From: Muscardinus avellanarius
Lineage: Eukaryota > Chordata > Mammalia > Rodentia > Gliridae
Assembly (NCBI GenBank): GCA_963383645.1
Contig: OY726563.1
Span: forward strand, 26,320,821 to 26,384,820
Length of the DNA: 64,000 nt
Direction: 5' to 3'
Positions 36,726 through 48,876 of the stretch are shown piece by piece. Position 1 is the stretch's first letter. Every line of letters starts with the position of its first letter. The position numbers were made by a program, and so were the translations under genes. Under the pieces are notes generated by a model. That model was given only the letters and a program-made list of their open reading frames with translations, was not told the origin of the DNA and searched no databases.

Positions 36726-36872
36726 TTTTGTTATACTGGTAATTGAACGCAGGGGTGTTCTACCACTGTGTTACATCCATAGTCCTTTTTTATTTTTTTA
36801 AACAGGGTTCTGCTAAATTGCCGAGATTGGCTTTGAACTTGCAAGCCTCCTGTTTCTGCAGCCCAAGTACAA
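36726..36872 (-). mobile_element. SINE, diverged, antisense
   Basis: ATACTGGTAATTGAACGCAG, GTGTTCTACCACTGTGTTAC, AACAGGGTTCTGCTAAATTG and GCAGCCCAAGTAC. The outer B1 part is lost. Confidence 0.75.
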
Positions 36873-36984
36873 AGAATTATTACTTTTGAATTTGCTGACA
36901 CCAAAATTGTTTTATGAAGGTCTACAAGCAGGAATTATTAATTAAATAGCTTTAATTATTTCAGACTTCATGCTCATAAGAACC

Positions 36985-37180
36985 AATGGCACATGCTTGT
37001 AGTCCTAGTACTTTGGAGGGTAAGGCAGGAGGACTGGGCAGGTTTGCAGCCAGCCTCAGCTACTTAGTGAGGCTCTCAGCAAGGTAGGTAGACCCTACTA
37101 CCAAATAAAATACAAAATAGGTCTAGTGGTGTAGCCCGAAGGTAGAACGTCTATGGGTTCCATCTCTACCATCACAAAAA
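36985..37180 (+). mobile_element. B1-dID-type dimeric SINE
   Basis: GGCACATGCTTGTAGTCCTA, CAGCCTCAGCTACTTAGTGA, the linker CAAATAAAATACAAAATAGG, and GTGGTGTAGCCCGAAGG. Its 5' end is truncated. Confidence 0.88.
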
Positions 37181-38869
37181 TAATAAAAGAACCAGTTCAT
37201 TTTATCAAATGACTCTGCTAACTAAACTTAAATACATATCTACTTTGAAAACATTTTAAAAGATTATAAAAGAGATTTATAATCAAGGTGTCAATAAAAT
37301 TAACCTTGTTATGGGAGTAGCCTATTACAAAATTAAAAAAACAGTGTTGTTAAAGTAGGAATTCCATTGATAGGTTCATTTCTTTTTATCTATTTGAATC
37401 AATTAGCAGGTACATTATTATATAGTTTACTACATAATTACCGTATTTTACTATTTAAAGTTTGCTATATAATTATGTTTCTATTACCTGAGAATATTAG
37501 CTGTAAACAGTACATTTTAATATTCTATTAATTAGGTAATATTTATAAGACCTTACCTTAGTTCTCATCTATGTTTTTAAAAATTTCTTGGCAGAAAATT
37601 TTATTAAAAAGGGCATTTATATAACAAGAATTATTGTAGCAATTAATGAAGTATCTTCTGTCAAAAAAGGTGTTTCATTAGAATGTAATTAAAAACAGAC
37701 TGCAATGCAGAAAGAGATTGTTGTATATGTATTAATAAAATGGATCACAGAAATTTAGGTTTTAATTAAAAATTTCAGATCCAGTAAACCTCAATTGAAA
37801 CTTCTAGGTCATATTTATAAGCTGCATCATTTATTTCACTGATATATGTCTAAACTATTGTTCAATTATATTTCACATATAAAGCCATATTTTAAGATAG
37901 AGACCCAACAATGTGTTTCTTCTCGATTAATTCTATAATATATAGACAAATCACTGACTTCCTCAGAGTTGCAGATAATTTTTATATCTACTGATACTGA
38001 CTGGAGGTCAAAAACCCTGATACTTTATAATCATTACAGAAGTAAAACTATGAATATTTAAATACATGATGCCAGATTGTCTAAATCTCATTTTATAGTT
38101 ACAATCCATATATATATAGACACTACTACATGAATTTTAGTTCCAATTTTCAAGGCCCATATGGAATTTAAGTAACATATGGTATATCTATCCTATAGCA
38201 CATAAGTCTTAGTAAAGCATTGAATACAGGGAGAAAATAAATTTTCTGTTGGTTATTATCAATTTCAAGGGCACTATTTTAAATATTCTGTTATTTAAAA
38301 GGTCAAATGTATCAAAATTCCTAGAATAAAACAATCTATGCAAATATATATATGAATTTCATAGTATTTTATAAAAAGCAAAATAATTTCTATACATAGC
38401 TACAGATGTGTTAAATTCATTTGAAACTATGTATCACAACATAATAAATATATATAGATATATTTGATCAATGAAATTCATATGCAGAATTTCTCACTCA
38501 ACCACTCATATCTTAAGCCATTTTTAGTTCATCATTTTCTTGGCTGTCATAAGCAACAACTGAACTCTAAGCTTGTTAGTTCTCAATTCCTCTAGATAAG
38601 TAATTGTCAAGGAGAGGTCTCTGGACAATTATCATCAACATCATCTTGAAATATGTTTGGAACACATATGCTCGGTTTCCTTCCTTTATTTATTGAGTCA
38701 GAATCTATGGGTATGGGAACCTGCAATGTTTTAACAACCTTATGAGTACATACAAAAGATTGAGTCATACAAGAGTCAGTAGATTGCTGCTTTCTTCCCA
38801 TTCTCATAAGTACTCCATTAATTGAGGTTTTTAATTGTCTCTCATTTAGACCGTTGTGATGGATTCTTA

Positions 38870-39480
38870 ACTATTTTTCCTATTTTTCTGCTTTTACATG
38901 GTTGAATTTTCTGCCAAATCACCTGGACTAATCTTTAAAGAGTGAATGAAAAAAAGAAAAAGAAAAAATTTCTGATTGCCCACCAAATTAAGCATAAACT
39001 ATTATTCTGGTTGTTATGAGGTCTTCACATTGTGTCAAACCATCCTCAGTCTTATTCATAACTATGCTTCATGCTACATCCTCTCTATTCTGTAAGCAGA
39101 CTAAATTTTTTTCTGCATAGCAAACCACACTCTTGAGCTTTTCATAGGTTTTTCCAAGATGGTTACCTCCTCTTTGTTGCTGGAATTCTGATAAATTCAC
39201 TTACTATACACTAATCCCAAACCCATTATCCATGAACATGTCTTGCTCCACCACTAAACACTATGCTCCTTAAATCCATCATATATTACCTAACAATAAA
39301 GCTGTCCATAGTACCAAATATTGTGACCTGAAAACATTATATGGCTGATCGAGTTCACCTAGATTGCTTCATCTTCCCAATTCTTCCTTTATTAGTCCTT
39401 TAAGATGCACCTCAACTACAGTCTAGCTCAAATTTCTAGCTCCCCTTCTCCAACTTGGCTTCCTGATAAATGAAGAGAAG
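38870..39480 (+). mobile_element. Old L2-like LINE fragment
   Basis: Weak ordered similarity to an L2 3' end, including ATGCTTCATGCTACATCCTC, CCTTTAAGATGCACCTCAAC, and CTAGCTCAAATTTCTAGCTC followed by GGCTTCCTG. Boundaries are approximate. Confidence 0.5.
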
Positions 39481-40117
39481 AGTTGCCAGGAGCAGCAAAA
39501 CTAAGTAGATTATTTTTGCATCTCTATTCTCCTTCATATATTCTGTTTTCTTACGTCTTCTTTACCTGGTAGTATCCCCTTGTCCCCATAAAATTGGAAG
39601 AGTGTCTCTCCTCATTGATTCCATACACTTTAATTAGGGCTTTAAAGTGATACCTTTTTATGTAATCCTAACTCTTTCATTAAAATAACTATCTCCTCTC
39701 AATGATTTCACAAAGATTAGGAAAGATTCGAGTTTTTCAAAGCCATTGAAATACTCTTGAGTTATCTTAAAAATAGGCAGAAGTAGTATTTCGTGTATTT
39801 TAAGGACTGTATTTAGGGCACACAAAACTTTCTGTAACTTCTTCAATTGTTCCACTTAATTACCTGTAAGGCTGGCTGTTACCATTGAAATAGCAAATAC
39901 ACATCATTTTAGGTCCAACTCATTCTAGCAGAGATGAGAAAGAGAAATCTGCTATTCATTCATTGTTTTTTTTTTCTATCAAAAATCTCAATCTTCAATA
40001 TTTGACCATTTAATTCTAATATATTTAATGATGAAAATAGTTACTGGTATTGATGACTTTTATCATTTCATATCTGTATAATAATTGTTTTCTTAAATGT
40101 ACTTTAAATCACTTGAT

Positions 40118-40280
40118 CAACACAATAATTCTGAGATTAAAAGTCTTATTTAGGCACTATATTCCTAATTTTGAAGATAGAAATAAGGCTCTGAGAGGTA
40201 AAGGGAATATCCAATCTTGCACAACTAGAAATATACTCAGCTCGTACTTGAAGCAGAGGACTTTTGTCCTATCCATAGTG
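40118..40280 (+). mobile_element. MIR SINE (ancient)
   Basis: MIR core-like AATAAGGCTCTGAGAGGTAA followed by a CTTGCACAACTAG block and AGCAGAGGACTTTTGTCC. Diverged mammal-wide repeat. Confidence 0.65.
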
Positions 40281-42686
40281 CTTCTCCCATTGTTAAAATG
40301 ACCACGTGAGAGAGCTACACATGAACAGACAAGTTCTCAGTCAACGTGAACCAAAAATCACAGTGCTTACTGCTTCTGGGTTTTAGGTTTTGTTTTGTTT
40401 TGCCATAGACAGTCCTTGTAGAAGACATGGGAAATGGAGTACTCAAATTTCCATCCATTATGGGAGCGTAAATACATGATCTGCCAAAGATTTTAATCTT
40501 TTTCTCTATTCAAGTGCCCATTTTAGATCACCTTTAAAAGGCTATTGTGCAATGAGTTCTTACTCTGAGACTACGATCTACCCCATAAGCACCAACCTAG
40601 TTTTGTTTCTTTGATCACAATAGATTTTCCACAGGTTTTGTTCCTCCTTACAATCTGGCCATAGACACAAGCATAGAAAAGTTATAGACCTGCCTAATTT
40701 CTTTCTTCAATAAACCTTAATATAAAAGAGCTTGATTTTCAAGTCAAAAGCCACCTCTAAGACTTCCAGTACTTCTATAATTCTCCTAATCTACAAACAA
40801 AAACACATGTAAGCTGATATTTTAAATATGTCATTGCATCAATAGGTTATTATTAAAATGTCAAATTTAGAACAGGCAAGGAATTTAAACTAATCTGACA
40901 TAAAAATTAATGTCATAATCTAGGAGCATAACTTATACTTTCTAAAGTTAATCAAAGGAAAGAGAAAGATAAAATGGCAAAATCTTCCCATCTAATAATT
41001 CTATTATTTTCTATTGTATATATTCTATTTTTGAAAACTTTTTAAAGGGATAGGCTAGTTTTCCTTTTAAAAACTATTTAGTCAATGTAACTCCCTTATA
41101 AAAATACTGAAATAAATATGTAGAAGAATCACATATTTTCTCTATTACTGACAAAGACATGGCATCTAATCTTCAACATCTATCATTCTCTGTTAGGATT
41201 ATTCAAGTAGAATTTGAACATCTCCATGAGGATTTATTAGTGTTTAACATACTTTATGAATGCAATATTATTTTTGTGTTTGTAAACATATTTTAAAGCA
41301 AATATCTTTACATCCTTATATTTTATACATTCTAGCACAAGTGGAGCTCATGATTATTTGTTGATGCAAATGAATAAATAAAAAATGTCAGAAATGTTTT
41401 ATTTCTGGGTTTCTAGTTATATCCTGAGGGTGCAGAATAACTATATTTTCAGAGCATCAACATGGGATTGTTATTTCTCCAAGTTAACTACTAATTTATA
41501 GAAAAAAGGAATACTTTGAAAAGTAACTGTGGGATTATCTTTCAAATAAATAATTGAAACTATTGATTTTTTAATATCATATGGCATGTGTTGGAAGAGA
41601 AAATCAATGAAGCGCACTGAATGGCTCACTTGATGCATGATTTGCAGAATTAATACTCAAAAATTTGTTCAGTATAAGGAATAAAAACTCCCCAATTTTT
41701 ATTGATCACAGACTTGCTACTTAAATCTTTTGCTTATATGGTGGAGGATGAATTGTCCCTGATTTTCAACATGGTGTCTGTGAGTCACACTCTTGTAACA
41801 TATATATTATAGGAAAACTATCAAACTAAATAATGAATTAATAGCTTTTTAGGTTTTCAAATAAAGTCTTTTGGCTAAATTATAGGTATTATCGTAGCTG
41901 TTGATATCTTTAGAACTAGAAGCTATTGTCTATTTAGGTAGCAGAATAAATAAAGAACCATTATACACTGAAAATAACATTTCAGAGCCTGCCAGATATT
42001 TTTACAAGTGATAGTGACTATGTGTGGGGAGGTTAGTTTTGATGGTAACTATAATTCATGGGTATAAACTATTTATAATTATTCATATCACATCTCATAT
42101 ATTTTGAAACCTATTTCAAACACATGTTGTCTATAACAGAATGATTCATTGTAAAACCATGATATTACTGTGTAACCATATTTGTTACAAAAATATTTTA
42201 ACACATTCTCCTACTTTCTAGGAATCGATACTTACCTGTCATTTTATATCATATTTGCTCAGAAATATTTTAATAGGGTTTTTATCATTTAAGAATATGC
42301 TCTACCATTTATCTATATTCCTAAATACATATCTTTTATACATATTTATATATTTGAAGTGAATCATAGATAATATTAAAATATGCATAAAATTATTTTA
42401 TGTAAATTTGGGGGTAATTCCTTGCATTTCAAATTTTCCTCATATAGTAGAAATTCTATACTCTATGTATTTTTGCCATTTACTTAAGATTTTGTCTTCA
42501 TTATGTTACACAAACATAAAGGCTACCGTGTAAAAGTACCATATTCCCTGGTTCATTAAATAAATATAAATAGGCATATAAAATTATAAAAATTAAGATA
42601 TATAAGCTTTGCAATAATTTATTTCCATGGCTTGAGCATTTCATTAAGCTGAGTGGATTTTTTCAATGTCTACAACTAGCGAGAGC

Positions 42687-42746
42687 ATGTTAATACACAT
42701 ACATGCACAAGTCAAGATGTTAATACACATACATGCACAAGTCAAG
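42687..42746. repeat. 30-bp exact tandem duplication
   Basis: Two head-to-tail copies, 42687-42716 and 42717-42746, of a unit starting ATGTTAATACACATAC. With no divergence between copies, the event is recent. Confidence 0.95.
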
Positions 42747-43198
42747 AAGTACAAATACCCTAGATCATGCAGGACATACAAGGCTCCATTTTGGATATAT
42801 GACCTATATTACACAAAAGCAGTATTTAGCAAAATATATCCATATCATTAATGCTTTCTTTAGTTAGATAATTTTTGTGCTTTTTAAAATTTTTGCCTGC
42901 AGTATGCTATTTGCTATTTTGCTGTAGGTAACCCCTGAAAGTACACATGTAAACCAGTGCAGAACAAAGTTCTTAAATAGCTGTGAGAGGAAAGAAGTGT
43001 GCAAAAAAGAGAGAGGGGGGAAAGAGACTGTGATTCATCTAAAGATAGTCAATGGTAACATTTCCTTAAATACATTTTGACTTTCATTTTCCTTTTGAAA
43101 ACATTGCTGTGGGGATTGCTTGCCCCATTTAGGGCACTGCGTAACCTTCGCAAGAGATCATTTAGCACTACTTTCCACCTTGGAGTAGATCTTCCTAC

Positions 43199-43369
43199 CT
43201 TTCCAGTCTTAATTCTTTGAGAAATGGCTGCAAATCGATGGTTGAGCTCTGAGATTTTGGGTTCTACTATTTTCTTGCAGTGGTCACCACGGTTTGCCAT
43301 CAAGTTCGCTGCTTGGTCACGGGTGGAGTCCACCTTTGGGCGCATGTCATTCATTTCAGCCTTTAAACG
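43199..43369 (-). CDS. DMD: Dystrophin exon 37 (repeat 13)
   Basis: 171 bp, phase 0 to 0, 57 codons from RLKAEMNDMRPKVDS to ISQRIKTGK. The donor AAG|GTAGGAAG is good. The acceptor AATATAG has a poor local pyrimidine tract, but a perfect TACTAAC branch motif sits at 43402-43408, with its branch adenosine (43403) 34 nt upstream of the exon. It encodes the C-terminal helix region of about repeat 13 (SELNHRFAAI is the heptad-rich helix) and corresponds to about human residues 1719-1775. Differences recalled against human include HCKKIVEPK versus HCRKLVEPQ and Gln for His in AISQR. The 135-nt polypyrimidine run upstream on the gene strand is described separately. Confidence 0.97.
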
Positions 43370-43401
43370 CTATATTCCATGAGCAAGAAACAGGGCTTCA
43401 A

Positions 43402-43408
43402 GTTAGTA
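43402..43408 (-). promoter_or_regulatory. DMD: Candidate branch site TACTAAC for exon 37
   Basis: On the gene strand the sequence reads ACTACTAACTTG, containing the optimal branch-point heptamer. The branch adenosine falls at 43403, 34 nt from the first exon base, inside the usual window. Functional use is inferred. Confidence 0.7.
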
Positions 43409-43412
43409 GTGT

Positions 43413-43413
43413 A

Positions 43414-43453
<40 letters not shown>

Positions 43454-43547
43454 AAGAGAAGAGAAGAGAAGAGGAGAGGAGAGGAGAGGAGAGGAGAGGA
43501 GAGGAGAGGAGAGGAGAGGAGAGGAGAGGAGAGGAGAGGAGAGGGAA
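43413..43547. repeat. 135-bp uninterrupted polypurine/polypyrimidine tract
   Basis: On the plus strand it is (AG)n to about 43449, then GAGAA units to about 43470, then about 15 GAGGA units, with no pyrimidine from 43413 to 43547. On the DMD sense strand it is therefore all C and T. It ends 44 nt before exon 37. Such mirror-like tracts can form triplex (H-) DNA. Frames read through it are artefacts of the repeat. Confidence 0.98.
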
Positions 43548-44734
43548 CACCACACATATGCAAAAGAATAGAAAGGGAGGGGGAAAATCCAACTTTAAGA
43601 AAATAGAAATGGAGTGAGAATATACATAATCTCAGAAAACTGGATCTCTATCCTTGATTTAGTTTGATTCATGTGTATTGAAAGTTTTTATTAAGTCCGA
43701 GGAAGGACAAGAATGTTTTCTTGATTCCTCTATGTTGTCCACAACATTCTTTTTATATTTAGTCTTATTTTATCATATCCTTATTTAATATAACAGCTGT
43801 ACAACAACCTAAATATGTGCTCAGGAAGGAAGGTAGCCAAAGTATATGTTTCTATTCTTTTCTGCTTCTTTGGAGTTTCTTTTTGTTTGTTATGTTGAGT
43901 ATCACTGAAAAGGCTAATTTTCAAACAGAAATCGATTCTCTGACAAACACAAAGTTATTAAAGAAAGTTCTGCCTGACCAAAGGGGTCATAGAGGTGATA
44001 AATTAAATAAATCAATTCTTATTATCCCAATATATTTGAAGAAATGTCTCCATAAGATAACATTCTTAACTACATTTCAAGGCAAAGTGAGGAGCACAAA
44101 AGAGATCCACATCAAAATAAGGAACAAACAGTAAATATATTTTGGAGATAATCCTAAATACATTTATAGTGTTTCATTAGAATGAAATAAAAGTCTTTGG
44201 AAAATATTTATGATATAAAAAAGGAAAAAAATTAACTGTAGAGACAAAATGTATGAGTGTCTTTAAGTAATATCTCACTAGTTACTTGACTTAGCAGTTC
44301 AGCTATACTATATAAGAAATCATTAATGTAAATAAAATTTAAAATTCAACTCCCTTTTAACTGGGAAAGTGTATGTAACTAAACAGAATCTATAGTATAG
44401 AAAAGATATGTTTTCATACTATGTCATTTATACCTTTTTAGAGAAACTGTTTTTTAAAGAAAAATGAAATTACTCTGAAAAAGAAGACTTGGGATATCAT
44501 AAAAATTAATTTTAAGAAAGAGTGGGCCTAAAACCATATATAATATAATCTCTCTTTAGAAAGAGAGAGCCAAGTCTAAATAAAAAATTTATATTTCATA
44601 TATACTTTCATTTATGTTTTGTATACACTTATACAAATAACCTGAAGGTAATTTTATATAATATTTTAAAAATAAAAATTTGATCGCAGAACTAAGTTTT
44701 ATGATATGGGGTTTTCCACTGTGGCCTCTTGTCA

Positions 44735-44830
44735 GTATCCAAAATTATTTGATTTAGGGGCATTTTGAATTTTGGATTTTGGGGTCAGTGATGCTAATCC
44801 TGTACAAAATTGGATCATATACAAAAAAAT
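44735..44830 (+). mobile_element. Possible Tigger/MER-type DNA transposon remnant
   Basis: GCATTTTGAATTTTGGATTT followed by GGGGTCAGTGATGCTAATCC and CTGTA resembles the TTTTGGATTTTGGATTAGGG-ATGCTCAACCTGTA segment of an old primate/rodent-shared DNA transposon family. Family not assigned. Confidence 0.4.
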
Positions 44831-45204
44831 CCATATGACTGTATTTCAGATGTTTAGATAAATGGACTGTGTGAATGATGGCAGAAAAATGTTATGTGTC
44901 AGATACAATACTACTACTGATAAACTAAGCAGGAGCTTGTAATATGATAATAAAATAAATTCCTGAATCTCTTCTTGAGCAGAGTATAAATTAAATATGA
45001 TTAGGTAAGAGATGGATTTGGAAAGATATCCAGATGATAGAACTCTTCAATGTCATTAATTTTCAATCGAAGGAGAAAGGCAGAAAGGAAGAAAAGATAG
45101 GATTGATTGTTTCACTTAAGAATTCCCTAATGCATTCCAAGACAAACATGATTGGCATAATTGTACAGTTTAAATATTACTTTTCCAAATCTTTTATTTG
45201 CTAC

Positions 45205-45333
45205 CTTAAGTATGTCTTCTTTTTGCTGAGGTTTCTTTTTCTCAGACTCATCCAAAAGCGTATCAGCATGAATGATCCACTTTGTGATCTGATCCACATT
45301 CTGGTCAAAGGTTTCCATGTGTTTTTGGTATTC
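45205..45333 (-). CDS. DMD: Dystrophin exon 36 (repeat 13)
   Basis: 129 bp, phase 0 to 0, 43 codons from EYQKHMETFDQNVD to KPQQKEDILK. The acceptor is ACAACTAAG and the donor AAG|GTAGCA. It carries the first helix of about repeat 13, including the invariant tryptophan in ITKWIIHADTLL, which packs in the core of spectrin-like repeats. It corresponds to about human residues 1676-1718. Apparent differences from human, from memory, are Gln for His in VDQIT, His for Gln in IIHAD and Ile for Val in EDILK. It is only 312 bp downstream of exon 35. Confidence 0.97.
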
Positions 45334-45645
45334 CTTAGTTGTACAGAGACATACAGTAAAATTATTTATTAGGAGACACTTTTAAAAGATCTGTCTTACT
45401 TTCTAAAATTCTTAAGAAAAACCTAAATACAGTGTTACTCAAATTACTTTTAAGTGAAAAATCCATAAAGAATATAGCACAAATGTAGGAAAAATGTTAA
45501 ATATAAAGACATAAAGATATAGAATTATATTCCAGTATATATGTGAAATGGAAGAATATTCAGACACAAATACTATTATTAAGAGCTTTTGTAATTTTAA
45601 TTTTTTCTCACTATAGAGAGGGATATAAAACTTCTAATCTCTTAC
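45334..45645 (-). other. DMD: DMD intron 35 (312 bp)
   Basis: The shortest intron in the window, AT-rich with no repeat. It runs from the donor TTG|GTAAGAG to the acceptor CTAAG. Confidence 0.96.
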
Positions 45646-45825
45646 CAACAAAAGATTTAACCACTCTTCTGCTCGGGATGTGACAGCTATCCAGTTGCTA
45701 TTCAGAAGACTGAGTTTATCTTCCACTAAGGTCTCCTTCTTGCCCAACACCACTTTCAAGGCCTCTCCTAGATCTGTGACACTCTTCAAGTGAGACTTCT
45801 GTTTCTCAATCTCTTTCTGAGTAGC
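45646..45825 (-). CDS. DMD: Dystrophin exon 35 (repeat 12)
   Basis: 180 bp, phase 0 to 0, 60 codons from ATQKEIEKQK to AEEWLNLLL. The acceptor CCTTTTCACAG is good and the donor TTG|GTAAGAG is strong. It encodes helices B and C of about repeat 12. LLNSNWIAVTSRAEEWLNLL holds both hallmark tryptophans and is unchanged from human as I recall it. The first 25 residues look comparatively variable (KSHLKSVTDLGEALKVV, with about five changes). It corresponds to about human residues 1616-1675. Confidence 0.97.
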
Positions 45826-47616
45826 CTGTGAAAAGGATAGCATTGAGCTTCAAGTAATATGTTGTACCTTACAATATAATAGTCATGAAAGGACTATGTA
45901 TATGTCTTCTACGCTAAGATTAAGTTTCTAAACCTATAATCAATGTGATTATAAACAATGAAATCATTCCATATACATTAGTTTCATTATTGGGTATATA
46001 GCACAAACTTTCATATATAAACATGATTACTTATTCATGATTATATATTTAGTAAACATACACATTTCAAAACTAAATATATTTATGTTACTTGTACATG
46101 GAATAACTACAGGCAGATATTTGAACAGTCATCCATAAATAAAGTTCTGTTTCTAGAAAATTCAAGAAGTATGATACTATTGTAGAAATCAGAATATTCA
46201 ACTTTTTGGTGCATAGACCACTTTGGCACTGGTAAAGTGTAAGGATCTCTTCTTATAGTAATTATTTTGAAAGCATTACAAATAGTAAATACAATTTTAG
46301 ATGAAACCAATTATACTGAAACATAATGTGCACAATATTTTTGTAATTTTGTGATATGCTAACCATCACAAATATTTGAGTTTTGTTAGTTTAGTTTTAA
46401 TTTTTAGTTTTTTTAGTTTTGTTAGTTTTCTTAACAAAATCTAGTATTAGGGTTTTAGGATAATTTCAAAACAATGAGAAGCATGGCTGGTACTTTTAAG
46501 TATAGAAAATATTTGAAACATGGGATAAAATTATCTGTCATTTGTACTGGTGACAAAGTGCTTGGTACAGCTGTTATTGAAGTTTGTTTTTCACATTTGC
46601 AATTGAAAAAATCTTGATTTCAGTTAAATGTGAATAATAATAAAGATGGATTTTTCCAAAGCAAATTCACAGACCTCAATTTTATCCACATATCCTAGAT
46701 AAAAACTCCCTAAATATGACGTAAAAACATGAAAACAATCATATTTAATATGATAAAACATATAGAGAGTTGTTGGAAAACCTGATCCTTGTATAAATGC
46801 CAGTCCCACTTACATACCCTTTCCTGAGATGAGGTATTACTGATCACATGCCCAACTTGTATGTCCCTACCTTTGTCTCTGCTTCTTCCCTAGGGTACCT
46901 AGAGAGTAAGCCACTCGACTTTCACAGGGAGGTTATTCAGAACCCCCAAAAAATACTTTTTCAAAAAGGTTAATAGAGAGATAGAAACTGTAATTAGAAC
47001 TTGAACTCAAAAGCCATTTGCAAATGGAGGTGACATCTTTATCAATGAAAGCCAAAGTCAAACAAGACAAAGTCACTGAGGAGTAATAATTAAAAAGTAC
47101 AGGAAGTCTACCTGCAAAAAGTCAAATGAAATGCATGTTCAGAGATCAATAGAAATTAAATTCCACATTAAAGAGAAAGAGGTCATCTTTGTGAGACGAG
47201 TCCGTATCTCACTTCTTATTCCTAGATGCTTCTAATGTGGCTTTTCTGTCTCTATAATACAGCTAAATAGTCCAGTGGTTATCTGTTTTCCACATTATTA
47301 GGTCCTTGTTCCACTAAAAATCAGAGTATCTTTTACTTTTTTGTTCTTGCCCTTGATGTCAAATAAACAGGGGGATTAAATGAGATAAAAGGATTACATT
47401 TATTTTTAAAATTTAGAATATATATTTTTGTGCTTTTCTTGGTGCATTATGGTCTCACATCTATATTTAAATTTTTATGCAAGAAATAATCATTTTTCAT
47501 CTATACTTATATTTTTGATAAAATAATATCTAAGACTACAGTAATATCAAATGAACTTATTCACTACCACAGTGTCTGTAATGCATGTGCATTTGCTGGA
47601 CTTGGCTAAGCTTAGT

Positions 47617-47672
47617 ATTTCATAAAAGCAATTTGTTCATGTATATTTCATAAAAGCAATTTGTTCATGTAT
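47617..47672. repeat. 28-bp exact tandem duplication
   Basis: Two adjacent identical units, 47617-47644 and 47645-47672, starting ATTTCATAAAAGCAA. The absence of divergence suggests a recent event. Confidence 0.95.
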
Positions 47673-48274
47673 TAATCATAAATATATATTATATTCTTAT
47701 TAGATGCTAGTCACTCTTGTAACAGGGTCATAGATGATACTACTCAATGTATTTTGGAAAATTATGAAAAGTATCTCAATTGGGTGAATGAAACCCCTCT
47801 AGAGCATGACTTAAGGAGTAGTTATGAACTAGATTTTAGTTCTTTCAAGCTCATTCAATCCTTCGTCTGCATCCTTGGTTAACATACAACCACTACATCC
47901 ATACATGGTGGCCACTGTTCTGGTTATTGTGGATAAAATAAAGAATCATCAATGTCCCTGTTCCTCAAAAATACTTATAATTATGTACAATTTCTCAAAG
48001 AAATATAAGCAAATGAGCATTCTGTATATCCTATTCTACAGTCTAATGATTTGTCACTCCTATTGATTTATTTACAAAGATATCACCTCATGAAATTGAA
48101 TTTTAATTTATATTAGGATCACTAATTATCTCACAGAGTATTTTCATAAAGAAGGCCTATGTTTCAGAATCAATATAAAAATTATTGTGCACACAGATCT
48201 TTGTTACTTATAGGCAACACATTTAAAGGCAATATAATTTGTTAAAATATCAGAAGAAATCCAGAAAAGATTTT

Positions 48275-48478
48275 TTGTGATATTGGAGATTGAACCCAGG
48301 GACATTCTACCTTAGAGTTAGATCTCTAGCCCTATTTTTTATTCTTTATTTTGAAACAGGGTCTTACTAATTTGAAGAGGGCCTCACTAAGTAGCTAAGT
48401 CTGGCTGCAAACCTGTGATCCTCCTGTCTCAGACTACCAAGTACTAGCATTAAAAGTGTGCACCGTCACACCCGGCTA
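48275..48478 (-). mobile_element. B1-dID-type dimeric SINE
   Basis: Antisense: GATATTGGAGATTGAACCCA, ATTCTTTATTTTGAAACAGG, GGGCCTCACTAAGTAGCTAA and GTCACACCCGGCT. Confidence 0.9.
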
Positions 48479-48665
48479 TCAGAAAAATTTTGAACTTAAG
48501 AAATATTGTTTCAAATATGTCCTAGATAATAAATATTATTATATATCAAATACCTACCCAAATCATTGAGCCCCAATATTTTAAAAGAAATGTTTAATGT
48601 CCAATGATAGTTCACTCATTTAATGGGAATAATAAAATATGACATACAGACCAATTAGTAACCTT

Positions 48666-48876
48666 TTCTTTTTGGTGGCACTCGGGGTGGAACCCAGGGG
48701 CTTTTCTACCTCTGGGCTGTACTCCCAGACCTATTTTATACTTTATTTGGAAACAGGGTCTCACTAAGTTGCTGAGAGCCTCACTAAGTAGCTGAGGCTG
48801 GCTTCGAACCTGCATGATCCTCCTGTCTCAGGCTCCCAAATACTGGGATTACAAGCATTCACCACCACACCTGGCT
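48666..48876 (-). mobile_element. B1-dID-type dimeric SINE
   Basis: Antisense: GGTGGCACTCGGGGTGGAAC, CTTTATTTGGAAACAGGGTC, TAGCTGAGGCTGGCTTCGAA and CACCACACCTGGC. It lies 188 bp from the same-orientation SINE at 48275-48478. Confidence 0.92.

Larger units (their letters stand above)
29399..43198 (-). other. DMD: DMD intron 37 (13.8 kb)
   Basis: Large AT-rich intron. Recognised contents: (GT)n plus SINE at 30833-31070, L2 at 31240-32000 and 38870-39480, SINEs at 33140-33363, 36726-36872 and 36985-37180, an L1 3' end at 34246-34365, MIR at 40118-40280 and a 30-bp tandem duplication at 42687-42746. I see no gene or conserved element in 29400-30830, 32000-33130, 34370-36720, 37190-38860 and 40290-42680. 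No alternative promoter is evident; the known internal DMD promoters lie in other introns. Confidence 0.93.
43370..45204 (-). other. DMD: DMD intron 36 (1835 bp)
   Basis: Holds the long purine microsatellite near exon 37 and a weak DNA-transposon trace at 44735-44830. The remainder is AT-rich; the frame at 43817-44134 shows no recognised similarity. Confidence 0.95.

Noticed and set aside
29399..43198. Internal DMD promoter or first exon in the large intron 37
   Set aside because: Known internal promoters are in other introns, and no CpG-rich or TATA-plus-first-exon arrangement is visible here.
43294..43617. 107-residue plus-strand frame and overlapping minus frames rich in RE or LS repeats
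   Set aside because: They read through the purine microsatellite and the antisense of exon 37.
43817..44134. 105-residue plus-strand frame in intron 36
   Set aside because: AT-rich, no recognisable domain, no supporting promoter or homology; most likely chance.
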